Made by a program: the position numbers and the translations under genes. A stretch of DNA of 64,000 nucleotides. Origin: Betaproteobacteria bacterium (GTDB lineage: Bacteria > Pseudomonadota > Gammaproteobacteria > Burkholderiales > Casimicrobiaceae). Below, in pieces: positions 48,000 to 56,803 of the stretch; the first letter of the stretch is position 1; each line of letters opens with the position of its first letter. Location of the stretch: assembly GCA_027492485.1 (NCBI GenBank), contig JAPUER010000058.1, positions 2,619-66,618 on the forward strand. The letters run 5' to 3'. A model generated the notes under the pieces. It was not told the origin of the DNA and made no database searches. It saw only the letters and a program-made list of their open reading frames with translations.

Positions 48000-48953
48000 T
48001 CAGTACAACTTCTTCAAATCCATGCCAGCGTACAGCGATGCCACCTGTTCGCCGTAGCCGTTGAACATCAGCGTCTTGCGTTTGCCGAATTCGCCGAGGC
48101 GGCGTTCGCTGCCCTGGCTCCAGCGTGGGTGGTCGACGCTCGGGTTGACGTTGGAGTAGAAGCCGTATTCGCTGGGGCCGGCCTTGACCCAGGCGGTGCG
48201 CGGCTCTTTCTCGACAAAGCGGATTTTCACGATCGACTTGCCGCCCTTGAAGCCGTACTTCCACGGAATGGTGATGCGCAGCGGTGCCCCGTTCTGCGGC
48301 GCCAGGATTTCGCCGAAAGCGCCGAAAGTCAGCAGCGTCAGCGGATGCATCGCCTCGTCCAGGCGCAGGCCCTCGACATACGGCCAATTGAGCACGCCGG
48401 AGCGCAGGCCGGGCATCTGCGCCTTGTCGGCGAGAGTGACGAATTCGACGTACTTGGCGTTGCCTTTCGGCTGCACCTGATTGATCAGCGCCGACAGCGG
48501 AAAGCCTATCCACGGCACCACCATCGACCACGCCTCGACGCAGCGGAAGCGGTAGACGCGCTCTTCCAGCGGCGCCAGCTTCATCAGCTCGTCGATGTCG
48601 AACGTCTTCGGTTTCAGCACCTCGCCTTCGACCGCGACCGTCCACGGCCGCGTTTTCAGCGATTTCGCCAGCGCCGGCGGATCGGTCTTGTCGGTGCCGA
48701 ACTCGTAGAAGTTGCAGTAGTTGCGGAAGTCGTCGACCTTGTTGATCTTTTCGTCGGCCAGCGCGTAGGCCGGGTTCGCCTTGACACCGGCCAGACGCGC
48801 ACCCTGCGCCCGGGCGTCGCAGGCGGCGAGCGCGGGCAAGCCGGCGATGAGCCCCATCGACGCGGCGTGCTTGAGCCATTCGCGGCGATTGAGATAGACG
48901 GCCTCGGAAGTGATTTCCGAAGGCAGAATAGCGGCGGGGCGACGAATCAACAT
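48000..48953 (-). CDS. msrP: MsrP methionine sulfoxide reductase, molybdopterin subunit
   Basis: The 317-residue protein has a Tat signal with NRREWLKHA followed by a hydrophobic stretch, and the molybdenum ligand Cys in [11 protein letters not shown]. The C-terminal [15 protein letters not shown] is typical of the YedY/MsrP family. It repairs oxidised methionines in periplasmic proteins and needs the molybdenum cofactor (see moaC). It is upstream of msrQ. Confidence 0.95.
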   Translation of the reverse strand: MLIRRPAAILPSEITSEAVYLNRREWLKHAASMGLIAGLPALAACDARAQGARLAGVKANPAYALADEKINKVDDFRNYCNFYEFGTDKTDPPALAKSLKTRPWTVAVEGEVLKPKTFDIDELMKLAPLEERVYRFRCVEAWSMVVPWIGFPLSALINQVQPKGNAKYVEFVTLADKAQMPGLRSGVLNWPYVEGLRLDEAMHPLTLLTFGAFGEILAPQNGAPLRITIPWKYGFKGGKSIVKIRFVEKEPRTAWVKAGPSEYGFYSNVNPSVDHPRWSQGSERRLGEFGKRKTLMFNGYGEQVASLYAGMDLKKLY

Positions 48954-49005
48954 ACTGAATCCTTACCAATCAAGCCGTCAGTCGCGCCTATAAGGAGAGC
49001 CTTAC

Positions 49006-49941
49006 ATGCGTCACGCAATGATGCGCCATTCTCTGCAATTCGCCATCGCCGGCGTTCTGGCGGCGGCGTTCTTCCCGGCCACCGCGTCCGCCGAGAAAGC
49101 GCCGGCCGCGCAGGCGATGATCTTCGACTATGCCCGCGCGCCGGATGTTCCGGCGCTGTCGGGCGGCGTCTTCCAGAAGGCGAGGTGCTGCGCCATCACC
49201 GAGTGGAAAGTACCGCGCCCGACCGGCGGCGAGGTGGAAATGACGGTCATCGCGCCGCCCGGCAAGGCGAAGCACCCCACCGTGCTGTGGCTGCACCGCG
49301 AGGGCGCCGAGGTGAAGCGCGCCATGTTCGTGCAGGAGGCGGAGACGCTGGCCACGATGGGCATTGCCTCGCTGCTGGTTGAACTGCCGTTCAAGCAGCC
49401 CTACGTGCATCGCGCCAACAACAATGCCGGCGACGCCGATGTGATCCGCAACGCGGTGATCGACGCCCGCCGCGCGCTCGATTGGGCGGCGACGCGGCCG
49501 GAATTCAACCTTGATCGCGTCGCCGTCGTCGGGCACCGCTTTGGCGCCTGGGCCGGCGCGCTGCTGACCGCCGTGGACAAGCGGGTCGATGCAGCGCTGC
49601 TGATGAGCCCGCCGGGCAAGCCGAGCGGCTGGCTGCAGGTGACCGAGCAGCCGAAAGCGAAGAAATTCCGCGAAACCTTCGACAAGGAGGCTTGGGGCGC
49701 ATACCTGAACTCGATCGAGCCGCTCGACCCCGAAAAGTGGATCATGTACGCGGCGCCGGCGAAGCTGCACTTCCAGTTCGCCAGCAACGACGAATGGGTG
49801 CAGACGCTGGAGCAGGTCGACCTCTACCGCGCCGCCTCGCAGCCGAAGTCACGCCAGATGTTCGAGGCCGACGAATTGCTCAACGACGAAGCGAAGAAAG
49901 ACCGCCACGCCTGGCTGCGGCGGGTGCTGCTGGGCAAGTAG
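49006..49941 (+). CDS. Exported alpha/beta-hydrolase-fold protein lacking the catalytic serine
   Basis: The 311-residue protein has a signal peptide (FAIAGVLAAAFFPATASA), a dienelactone-hydrolase-like body (TVLWLHREGAE, LDWAATRPEFNLDRVAVVGH) and two adjacent Cys (KARCCAIT). The nucleophile elbow reads GHRFGAWAG: the Ser of GHSxG is Arg (codon CGC). It is therefore either a non-catalytic relative or uses another residue. AAGGAG upstream supports ATG 49006. It stands alone between msrP (divergent) and a type-1 repeat. Confidence 0.75.
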   Translation: MRHAMMRHSLQFAIAGVLAAAFFPATASAEKAPAAQAMIFDYARAPDVPALSGGVFQKARCCAITEWKVPRPTGGEVEMTVIAPPGKAKHPTVLWLHREGAEVKRAMFVQEAETLATMGIASLLVELPFKQPYVHRANNNAGDADVIRNAVIDARRALDWAATRPEFNLDRVAVVGHRFGAWAGALLTAVDKRVDAALLMSPPGKPSGWLQVTEQPKAKKFRETFDKEAWGAYLNSIEPLDPEKWIMYAAPAKLHFQFASNDEWVQTLEQVDLYRAASQPKSRQMFEADELLNDEAKKDRHAWLRRVLLGK

Positions 49942-50060
49942 CAGCTTTTTGGTCAAACACACACTGGAGTTGGGCTCATAGCCATATTTTGCCCATTGTC
50001 GACTTTTGGCGAAAATAGCGCCGCAGCCCATGTGCTGCGGCGTTTTTGCAAGAAAGGCGT
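49942..50060. repeat. Type-1 palindromic repeat (TGTCGACT centre)
   Basis: It begins CAGCTTTTTGG one base after the hydrolase stop, has GGGCTC at 49972-49977, the centre TGTCGACT at 49997-50004, and an internal stem GCCGCAGCCCATGTGCTGCGGC in the right arm. It directly abuts the second MITE-like element. Confidence 0.6.
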
Positions 50061-50061
50061 A

Positions 50062-50306
50062 TATCGACGCCTGATTAGCAAGCTGCCTCAGCAAACGAGC
50101 ACGGAAGGATCGGGGAGTGCACCTCCCCGGCTCGCCGGGGGAGGTTGGGAGGGGGTAAACGGTCTCGCCGGAGAGGCCATACGAAAGTAACCGCCACCTT
50201 CATACCCCACCCCAACCCTCCCCGGCGAGCGGGGAGGGAGCCGTGAATCAGCCAGCGCGGCACGTACCACATCGTTGCTGATGCACGTTGCGAATCAGGT
50301 GTCGAC
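50062..50306. mobile_element. MITE-like element, copy 2
   Basis: The ends are TCGACGCCTGATTAGCAA on the left and the complement of GTCGACACCTGATTCGCAA on the right, matching copy 1 at 5452-5703 but in the opposite orientation. The interior again has GC-rich hairpins (CCTCCCCGGCTCGCCGGGGG; CCTCCCCGGCGAGCGGGGAGG). It lies between the convergent hydrolase-like gene and midA and ends 2 nt before the midA stop codon. It carries no ORF of its own. Confidence 0.65.
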
Positions 50307-50308
50307 GA

Positions 50309-51475
50309 TCACAGCCGGAAGCTCTGGTCGACCGCGGCCAGCGGCGCCAGCGCATCGGCTGCGGCACCCTTCGCCACCACCAGCACCTTGAACAGTTCGC
50401 CCATTTCGGCGGGCGAAACCAGTTTTTGCAGCGCGTTCAGCGCGTTGGCGCGGGCCGCCTCGCTGGCGAACTGGCTGCTTTGCAAGCGGTTCAGCAGCCC
50501 GCCGTGCAGCAGGAACTGCGCCTGCGTGGCGTAGCAGATCACGCCGGCGCCGGCGTCCACGGCGGCCTCGGCCATCGCGGTGAAATCGACGTGGGCGGTG
50601 ACGTCCTGCAACCCGGCCAGAATCAGCGGATCGAAGTGCACCCGCTGCCGATAGTGGCAAGCCAGCGTGCCGTCGCGGCGCTCGGGCAGGTAATACTCGC
50701 GACGCGGAAAACCATAGTCGATGAAGCAGAGCGCGCCATCGCCCAGCCGCGCCGCCAGCGTGGCGACCAGCGCCTCGGCTTCGGGATTGATCTCGCTGCG
50801 GTAGCCCTCGACCGGAGGCACCCGGTGCTTGGCGGCGGCGAGCAGCGGCCCATCCAGCAGCGGCTGCCAGCGCCACTCGAAGCGATCGTCGATCAGCGCG
50901 ACGCGCCCTTGCTCGTAGTGCCCCGCCTGAAAGCGGACCACCTCGCAGGGCACGGCGTCGAGCACTTCATTGGCCAGCACCAGGCCGTCGATGCGCTCGG
51001 GCAGCGCGTCGAGCCAGGCGACCGGGAGGCCGGCGAGCGTTTGCTGCTGGCGCTCGCGCAGATCGGCGCTGAGGTCGAGAATGCGGTAGCGCGGCGCCGG
51101 CGAGGCCGCGAGAAAATCGCGCGCCAGCTTGCCGGTGCCGGCGCCGAGTTCGATGACGCCGGCCGCCGCGAGCGGCGCAAAGATGTCGGCGAGCGTCGCG
51201 CCAAACAGCGGCGACAGCTCCGGCGCGGTGACGAAATCGCCGCCCACGCCGAGCTTGGTCGCGCCCGCCGTGTAGTAGCCGAGACCCGGCGCATAGAGCA
51301 CCTGCTGCATAAAATCGGCGAATGCAATCGTCTGCTCCCCGTTGCCGGCTGCCGGCATCTGCTCGATCCTTGCGCGCAGATGCGCCAGCACGCGCCGGCC
51401 GTGTTCGGCGGCGGCGGGCGTGGGCGAGGGCAGCCCGGCTTCGGCCGGGTGCAGAGCGGAATGAGGCGTAGCCAT
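50309..51475 (-). CDS. MidA/NDUFAF7-family protein arginine methyltransferase
   Basis: The 388-residue protein belongs to COG1565/DUF185: FADFMQQVLYAPGLGYYTAG, the SAM-binding VIELGAGTGKLARDFL, and LANEVLDAVPCEVVRF. In mitochondria the homologue NDUFAF7 methylates complex I; the bacterial role is not settled. The ATG at 51475 is 1 nt from the GTG of the divergent SDR gene, so no leader or ribosome-binding site fits between them. One or both true starts may be further in. Its 3' end meets MITE copy 2. Confidence 0.85.
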   Translation of the reverse strand: MATPHSALHPAEAGLPSPTPAAAEHGRRVLAHLRARIEQMPAAGNGEQTIAFADFMQQVLYAPGLGYYTAGATKLGVGGDFVTAPELSPLFGATLADIFAPLAAAGVIELGAGTGKLARDFLAASPAPRYRILDLSADLRERQQQTLAGLPVAWLDALPERIDGLVLANEVLDAVPCEVVRFQAGHYEQGRVALIDDRFEWRWQPLLDGPLLAAAKHRVPPVEGYRSEINPEAEALVATLAARLGDGALCFIDYGFPRREYYLPERRDGTLACHYRQRVHFDPLILAGLQDVTAHVDFTAMAEAAVDAGAGVICYATQAQFLLHGGLLNRLQSSQFASEAARANALNALQKLVSPAEMGELFKVLVVAKGAAADALAPLAAVDQSFRL

Positions 51476-51476
51476 C

Positions 51477-52220
51477 GTGGCGGGCAATGAACCGGTGGTG
51501 CTGGTAACGGGTGGTGGCCGGCGCGTCGGCGCCGCCATCGTGCAACGCCTGCATCGGGAAGGCTGGCGGGTCGCGATTCATTATCGCGCATCGCAAACCG
51601 AGGCCACGGCGCTCGCCAGCCGCCTGAACGACGCCCGCCCGCAATCGGCGCTCGCCGCCGCCGCCGACCTGCTCGACGTCGATGCGCTGGCGCCGCTGGT
51701 TGCCGCCGTGGTCGGCCACTTCGGCCGTCTCGACGCCCTGGTCAACAACGCCTCGACCTACTTCGCCACTCCGTTCGGCAACATCGGCGTGGCGGACTGG
51801 GATGCGCTGATCGGCAGCAACCTGCGGGCGCCGCTGTTCCTTGCCCAGGCGGCCGCGCCGCACCTGACGGCGAGCGGCGGCAGCATCGTCAACATCACCG
51901 ACATCCACAGCGAACGCCCGATGCCGGACTACGTCGTCTACAACGTCGCCAAGGCCGGGCTGCGCGGGCTGACCCATGCGCTGGCGCGCGACCTCGCGCC
52001 CGCGGTGCGGGTGAACGCGGTGGCGCCGGGGCCGATCGCGTGGCCGCACGACGGCCAAATCGCAGCCAGTGAACGCGAACGCATCCTGGCCCAGGTGCCG
52101 CTCGGCCGCGAAGGCGGCGTCGAACAGATCGCCGAGGCGGTGAAATACCTCATTTGCGACGCCAGCTTCGTCACCGGTCACACGCTCAACGTCGACGGCG
52201 GCCGCAGCGTCGCGATGTAG
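51477..52220 (+). CDS. SDR-family pteridine-reductase-like oxidoreductase
   Basis: The 247-residue enzyme has the NADPH motif TGGGRRVGAAI (the TGxxxRxG form of pteridine reductases/FolM), NNAS, the catalytic Ser in IVNITDIHS and YxxxK in YNVAKAG. The Tyr-x3-Lys is present (YVVYNVAKA). The C-terminal GHTLNVDGGRSV is typical. It probably reduces dihydrofolate or dihydrobiopterin. The annotated GTG start is at 51477; a GTG at 51495 is an alternative that would leave room for a leader. Confidence 0.82.
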   Translation: MAGNEPVVLVTGGGRRVGAAIVQRLHREGWRVAIHYRASQTEATALASRLNDARPQSALAAAADLLDVDALAPLVAAVVGHFGRLDALVNNASTYFATPFGNIGVADWDALIGSNLRAPLFLAQAAAPHLTASGGSIVNITDIHSERPMPDYVVYNVAKAGLRGLTHALARDLAPAVRVNAVAPGPIAWPHDGQIAASERERILAQVPLGREGGVEQIAEAVKYLICDASFVTGHTLNVDGGRSVAM

Positions 52221-52297
52221 CGCACACGGCTCCCGCCCGCCCCGTCGCCAACGATCCGGCGCGGCCGGCATCGGCGCAGCGCATGATATAAGGCCGC

Positions 52298-52780
52298 ATG
52301 ATGTCCGAAGACACCGATCCGACCCTGATGCGTCCGCCGCGTCCGCGCGGCAGCAAGGGCGCCGCCGAGGCGATGGTCGCTCCCGAGAATCAGGCACTCA
52401 GCCCGGCGTTGGCCCGGTTTGGCCACGCCTGCTTTGTCGCGCTCGACAGCGTGCTGTGGCGGCATCAGCTGAGCATGTTGGAGTGGCAGGCGCTGGCCGC
52501 CATTTTCACGCTCGGCGAGCCCACCATTTCGCAAGTTTCGCGCCGGGTCTACCGCTCGCCGTCGCAGACGACGGTGCTGATGAACCGGCTGGTAGGCCGC
52601 GGCTGGGTGCGCGAACTGGGCGAACGGCCATCGAAGTACGCACTGACCGACAAGGCGCTGGACGTGCTGCCCTATCCGGCTGCGCTCAGCACTGCGCTGG
52701 AACAACGGGTCGATCATGCGCTGAGCGACGACCAGCAGACGCTGCTCGCGCAACTGCTGTGGAAAGTGCTTTCGGCTTAG
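52298..52780 (+). CDS. MarR-family transcriptional regulator
   Basis: The 160-residue protein has a winged-helix domain typical of MarR (LEWQALAAIFTLGEPTISQVSRRVYRS is recognisable in pieces: helix 2, recognition helix SPSQTTVLMNRLVGRGWV, wing ERPSKYALTDKA) and helical dimer ends. The target is unknown. It follows the SDR by 77 nt and may regulate it. A second ATG at 52301 is equally possible. Confidence 0.75.
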   Translation: MMSEDTDPTLMRPPRPRGSKGAAEAMVAPENQALSPALARFGHACFVALDSVLWRHQLSMLEWQALAAIFTLGEPTISQVSRRVYRSPSQTTVLMNRLVGRGWVRELGERPSKYALTDKALDVLPYPAALSTALEQRVDHALSDDQQTLLAQLLWKVLSA

Positions 52781-52803
52781 GAGCAACGCAGAACCAATGG
52801 AAA

Positions 52804-52931
52804 CCGTTCGCCCCCGGTCTTCGCCGGGGCAGGCTCTGAGCCGAAGGCGAAAGGTTTGAAACCCGCATCCAGTCGTCAAACCTCCGAGCATCCTGAGCTT
52901 GCGAAGGACACTGCGTTCAGGGTGAACGGGA
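52804..52931. repeat. Dispersed hairpin repeat, CCGTTC...GGTGAACGG type
   Basis: The segment begins CCGTTCGCCC and ends CAGGGTGAACGG, with the paired inner parts GGTTTGAAACC and TCAAACCTCCGAGCATCCTG. It is the same family as 47185-47281 and 60401-60468. It lies between the convergent MarR and GNAT genes. Confidence 0.6.
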
Positions 52932-52972
52932 ACTTGTTCCGCGTTTCCCTGAAATCGTGAGCTAGAAATCGG

Positions 52973-53503
52973 TCAGGGCACGTAGTCGGCGCTGACCGGC
53001 CGCCACATGTGCAGTTTGTCGAGGTAGGCGCCCGCCGTCTTCACGGCGCGGGTTTCGCGCCCGAAGCTCTGAAAACCCTGCCGCGAATACAGCCGCAGGG
53101 CCGGCAAGTTGTCCGCCGTGACGGTCAGGTTGATGATCTCGACGCCGCGCATGCGTCGCGCAGCCGCAAGAGCCTCGTCGACCAGACGGCGAGCGATGCC
53201 CTGATTGGCGAAATCCTTCATCACATACATCGCGGTCAGCGCCACCTTGTGGCGCTCGCGCACCCGCTGGAAGGCCTCCAGACGCACGGTGCCGATCAGC
53301 GCTTCGGCGGCGTCGAACGCACCCAGCGTGACCGTAGTCGGATCGGACAGCCGCTTCGACCACCATTCGATCGGCTTGCTGGCCCGCTCCTCGAAGGTCG
53401 AGGTGAAGGCGGTGTCGTGTTCGCTGTACGCCCGCAGCATCAACGCACGGTAGATGCCGCCGTCGGTGGGCGCCAGTTGTCTGATCGATACGCCTATGCT
53501 CAT
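52973..53503 (-). CDS. GNAT-family N-acetyltransferase
   Basis: The 176-residue protein has the acetyl-CoA fold with the P-loop-like motif VMKDFANQGIARRLV (Q-x-x-G-x-A type) and LTVTADNLPALRLYSRQGF at the C-terminal end. ATG 53503 is chosen (MSIGVSIRQL); the upstream ATG at 53539 would overlap the RND gene. It is 19 nt after the RND transporter gene and may be its last operon member. Substrate unknown. Confidence 0.82.
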   Translation of the reverse strand: MSIGVSIRQLAPTDGGIYRALMLRAYSEHDTAFTSTFEERASKPIEWWSKRLSDPTTVTLGAFDAAEALIGTVRLEAFQRVRERHKVALTAMYVMKDFANQGIARRLVDEALAAARRMRGVEIINLTVTADNLPALRLYSRQGFQSFGRETRAVKTAGAYLDKLHMWRPVSADYVP

Positions 53504-53522
53504 GCCCCGCTCCGTCGGTGGA

Positions 53523-56500
53523 CTACTCCCCGGCCACATGGGCGGGCTGCTGGGCGAGCTGTTCCGCCTTTGCCACTTCCCTTGCGCGCTCGCCCCTCGT
53601 TTCGCGAGCGAGCAAAGTGTACGCCGTCGGCACCACGAACAAGGTGAGCAAAGTGCCGAGCAGCAGGCCGCCGACGATCACCCAGCCGATCACCTGCCGG
53701 CTTTCGGCGCCGGCGCCGACCGCGCGGGCCAGAGGGATGGCGCCGAGCACCATGGCGCCGGTGGTCATCAGGATCGGGCGCAGGCGCAGCTCGGCCGCCT
53801 CGACCACCGCTTCGCGAATGCCGCGCCCCTGATCGCGCAACTGGTTGGCGAATTCGACCAGCAGGATGCCGTGCTTGGTAATCAGGCCGACCAGCGTGAT
53901 CAGCCCGATCTGCGAATAGATGTTCAGCGTGTTGCCGGTCAGTTGCAGCGCCAGCAGCGCGCCGGTCATCGACAGCGGCACTGTGAGCATGATGATGAAG
54001 GGGTCGATGAAGCTCTCGAACTGCGCGGCGAGCACCAGATAGATGAAGCCGAGCGCCAGCAGGAAGACGAAGTAGATGTCGCTCGACGAATCGCGGAATT
54101 CGCGCGCCTGGCCCGACAGATCGGTCTGCACCGTGTTCGGCAGCACCCGTTTGGCGGCGTCGTTCATGTACGCCAGCGCCTCGCCCTGGGTGAACCCCGG
54201 CGCCAGATTGGCATTCACGGTGGCGGCGCGCACGCGCTGGAAGTGGGCGATGCCGCGCGGGCTGACGCCTTCGCGCACGGTGACCAGGTTGGACAGCGGC
54301 ACCATGTCGCCCGCCCTGTTGCGGACATTGATCTCGCTGATCCGCTCCGGCGTATCGCGACCGTCGCGCGCCACCTGCACGATCACGTCGTACTGCTCGC
54401 CCTCTTGTTTGAAGCGGGTGACCAGACGGCCGCCGAGCATGGTCTCCAGCGTGCGACCGACAACGTCGACGTTCGCGCCGACGTCGAGCACCTTGTCGCG
54501 ATTGACGCGAACGCGCAGCTCCGGCGTGTTCATGCGCAGATCGGTGTCGATGTTGGTGAAGCCGGGGTTCTTCTGCATCTCGTTCTGCATCGCGCGCACG
54601 AAGCTCTGCATCTGCTCGTAGGGCACGGCGGCGAGGATGACGAACTCGATCGGCTTGGCGCGCGGGCTCTGGCCGAGCGAGCCCGGCTGCGACGGGAAGG
54701 CCTGCACGCCAGCGATGCCCTGGAACTTCGGCAGCAGCTCTTTCGCCACATCGGCCTGCGAACGGGAGCGATCGGTCCAATCCTTCAGGCGCAGCAGCGC
54801 GGTGCCGTCGGCGACGTTCGGGAAGCCGCCGTTGCCGCCGTAGACGTTGGTCTCCGGCAGCGTCTTGTAGATGCCTTCGATCTGCTGCACGTACTTCATC
54901 AGGTAGTCGGAGGTCGAGCCCTCCGGCGCCGACACGAAGCCGAAGATCACGCCGCGGTCTTCCAGCGGCGACAGCTCGGTCTTGGTCACCTTGAACAGCA
55001 CCCCGGCGGCGCCGGCCACGATCAGCGCCACCAGCACCACGATCAGGCGGTTGTCGAGCGCGAGATTGAGCAGGCGCTTGTAGCCGCGGGTGAAGGCGTT
55101 GAAGCCGTCTTCGATCCAGTTGTAGATCTTCGAGTGCCGCGTCTGATGCGTCAGCAGCATCGAGCACATCATCGGCGACAGCGTCAGCGCGACGAAGCCC
55201 GACACCACCACGGCGCCGGCCAGCGCCAGCGCAAACTCGATGAACAGGCGGCCGGTGCGGCCGGTGGCGAAGGCGAGCGGCGCGAATACGGCGGCCAGCG
55301 TCAGCGTCATGGCGACCACCGCAAAGCCGATCTCGCGGGTGCCGATCAATGCCGCCTGCAGCCGGCCCATGCCGTTCTCGATGTGACGGTGAATGTTTTC
55401 CAGCACCACGATGGCGTCGTCCACCACCAGCCCGACCGCGAGCACCATCGCCAGCAGCGTCAGCGTGTTGATGGTGAAGCCGAAGGCATACATGATGAAG
55501 AAGGCGCCGGTCAGCGCCACCGGAATGGTGATCAGCGGGATGATGGTGGCGCGGAAGCTGCGCAGGAAGAAGAAGATCACGATGGCGACCAGCACCACGG
55601 CCTCGCCGATGGTGGAGAACACCGCCTTGATCGACTGCGCGATGAACACCGAGCTGTCGTAGTTCAACTCGATCTTCATGCCTTTCGGCAGCGATTCCTG
55701 GATGCGCGGGATCTCGGCAATCGCCGCCTTCGACAGTTCCAGCGGATTGCCGGTGGATTGCCGGATGATGCCGAAGCCGACCGCCGTCTTGCCCATGAAG
55801 CGCTGGAAGCCGCGCTCCTCGGCGGCGCCGACCTCGACCCGGGCCACGTCGCGGATGCGGATCGGATAGCCGCCCGACTGCGCGACGACGATGGCGCCGA
55901 ATTCCTCCGGCGTCTGCAAGTCGGTCTGCGCCAGCACGTTGAATTCGCGCAGCCGGCTTTCGATGCGGCCGGCCGGAATTTCCACGTTCTGCGCCCGCAG
56001 CGCGTTCTCGACGTCGGCGACGGTCAGGCGGTAGGCGGCCAGCTTGGTCGGCTCGATATTGATGCGCATCGAGGTCTTGCGTTCGCCGAAGATGCGCAGG
56101 TCGGCCGCACCGGGCAGCACCAGCAGGCGCGGCTTGATGATGCGGTTCACGGCGTCGGACAGTTGCAGCGAATTGTGCGTTTCCGAGGTCAGCGCGAACC
56201 ACATCACCGGGAAGGAATCGGCCTCGACCTTGGCGATCACCGGCTCGTCGGCGGCGTCGGGCAGGCGCGCACGCACGCGGGCCACCTTGTCGCGCACCTC
56301 GGCGGCGGCGACGTCGGGGTCCTTGGTGATCTTGAAGCTGACCGTGATGTCGCTGCGCTCCGAGCGCGAGTTCGAGGTGATCAGGTTGACGCCCTCGATG
56401 CCGGACAGCGAATCCTCCAGCGTCTTGGTGATCTGCGACTCGATCACCTCGGGCGAGGCGCCCTTGTAGCCGGTGCTGACGCTGACGATCGGCTCGTCGA

Positions 56501-56618
56501 TCTTCGGGTATTCGCGCACCGACAGCCGCTGGTAGCCGATCAGGCCGAGCAGCACCACGACCAGCGAGAGCACGGTGGCGAGCACCGGCCGTTTGATGCA
56601 GAGATCGAAGAAATTCAT
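53523..56618 (-). CDS. RND-family multidrug efflux transporter (HAE1 type)
   Basis: The 1031-residue transporter starts MNFFDLCIKRPVLATVLSLV, the usual first helix. It has the relay helix [18 protein letters not shown] and the ALTLSPMMCS end of the first membrane half, with the LGALLALQLTGN-type segment in the second. It belongs to the MexF/MexK-like branch and is distinct from the MdtBC pair. The adaptor gene lies upstream with a type-1 repeat between. No outer-membrane factor is adjacent, so it may share the NodT-type channel at 9262 or one elsewhere. Confidence 0.9.
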   Translation of the reverse strand: MNFFDLCIKRPVLATVLSLVVVLLGLIGYQRLSVREYPKIDEPIVSVSTGYKGASPEVIESQITKTLEDSLSGIEGVNLITSNSRSERSDITVSFKITKDPDVAAAEVRDKVARVRARLPDAADEPVIAKVEADSFPVMWFALTSETHNSLQLSDAVNRIIKPRLLVLPGAADLRIFGERKTSMRINIEPTKLAAYRLTVADVENALRAQNVEIPAGRIESRLREFNVLAQTDLQTPEEFGAIVVAQSGGYPIRIRDVARVEVGAAEERGFQRFMGKTAVGFGIIRQSTGNPLELSKAAIAEIPRIQESLPKGMKIELNYDSSVFIAQSIKAVFSTIGEAVVLVAIVIFFFLRSFRATIIPLITIPVALTGAFFIMYAFGFTINTLTLLAMVLAVGLVVDDAIVVLENIHRHIENGMGRLQAALIGTREIGFAVVAMTLTLAAVFAPLAFATGRTGRLFIEFALALAGAVVVSGFVALTLSPMMCSMLLTHQTRHSKIYNWIEDGFNAFTRGYKRLLNLALDNRLIVVLVALIVAGAAGVLFKVTKTELSPLEDRGVIFGFVSAPEGSTSDYLMKYVQQIEGIYKTLPETNVYGGNGGFPNVADGTALLRLKDWTDRSRSQADVAKELLPKFQGIAGVQAFPSQPGSLGQSPRAKPIEFVILAAVPYEQMQSFVRAMQNEMQKNPGFTNIDTDLRMNTPELRVRVNRDKVLDVGANVDVVGRTLETMLGGRLVTRFKQEGEQYDVIVQVARDGRDTPERISEINVRNRAGDMVPLSNLVTVREGVSPRGIAHFQRVRAATVNANLAPGFTQGEALAYMNDAAKRVLPNTVQTDLSGQAREFRDSSSDIYFVFLLALGFIYLVLAAQFESFIDPFIIMLTVPLSMTGALLALQLTGNTLNIYSQIGLITLVGLITKHGILLVEFANQLRDQGRGIREAVVEAAELRLRPILMTTGAMVLGAIPLARAVGAGAESRQVIGWVIVGGLLLGTLLTLFVVPTAYTLLARETRGERAREVAKAEQLAQQPAHVAGE

Positions 56619-56686
56619 GGTTTCGTCTCCCGGAACGTGCGGCGCCGGAGCGCCAGATCGCCGCTATCCGGCGATCGGAAAATGAT

Positions 56687-56803
56687 CAGCTTTTCGATGT
56701 AACGTCCATTTGACGAGGGCTCAACAGCGAAATTACCGAATGTCGACTGTTGCAAGAAAACTGCTCCGAGCCCAGATCAAATGGCGCTTCTACGGAAAAG
56801 CTG
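56687..56803. repeat. Type-1 palindromic repeat (TGTCGACT centre), best-preserved arms
   Basis: CAGCTTTTCGATG opens it and GGAAAAGCTG closes it. CCATTTGA and GAGGGCTC in the left arm pair with GAGCCC and ATCAAATGG in the right arm, so a long hairpin can form. The centre TGTCGACT is at 56741-56748. It lies between the adaptor and transporter genes of one pump. Confidence 0.7.

Noticed and set aside
47263-48969. A single 568-codon frame covering msrQ and msrP
   Set aside because: Only its last part is MsrQ. The upstream part is out of frame with MsrP, which is intact in its own frame with a stop at 48000, so this is not a fusion.
53454-56702. A 1082-codon plus-strand frame over the second RND transporter
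   Set aside because: It is an antisense shadow of a clear RND gene, with the same His/Arg/Asp-rich composition.
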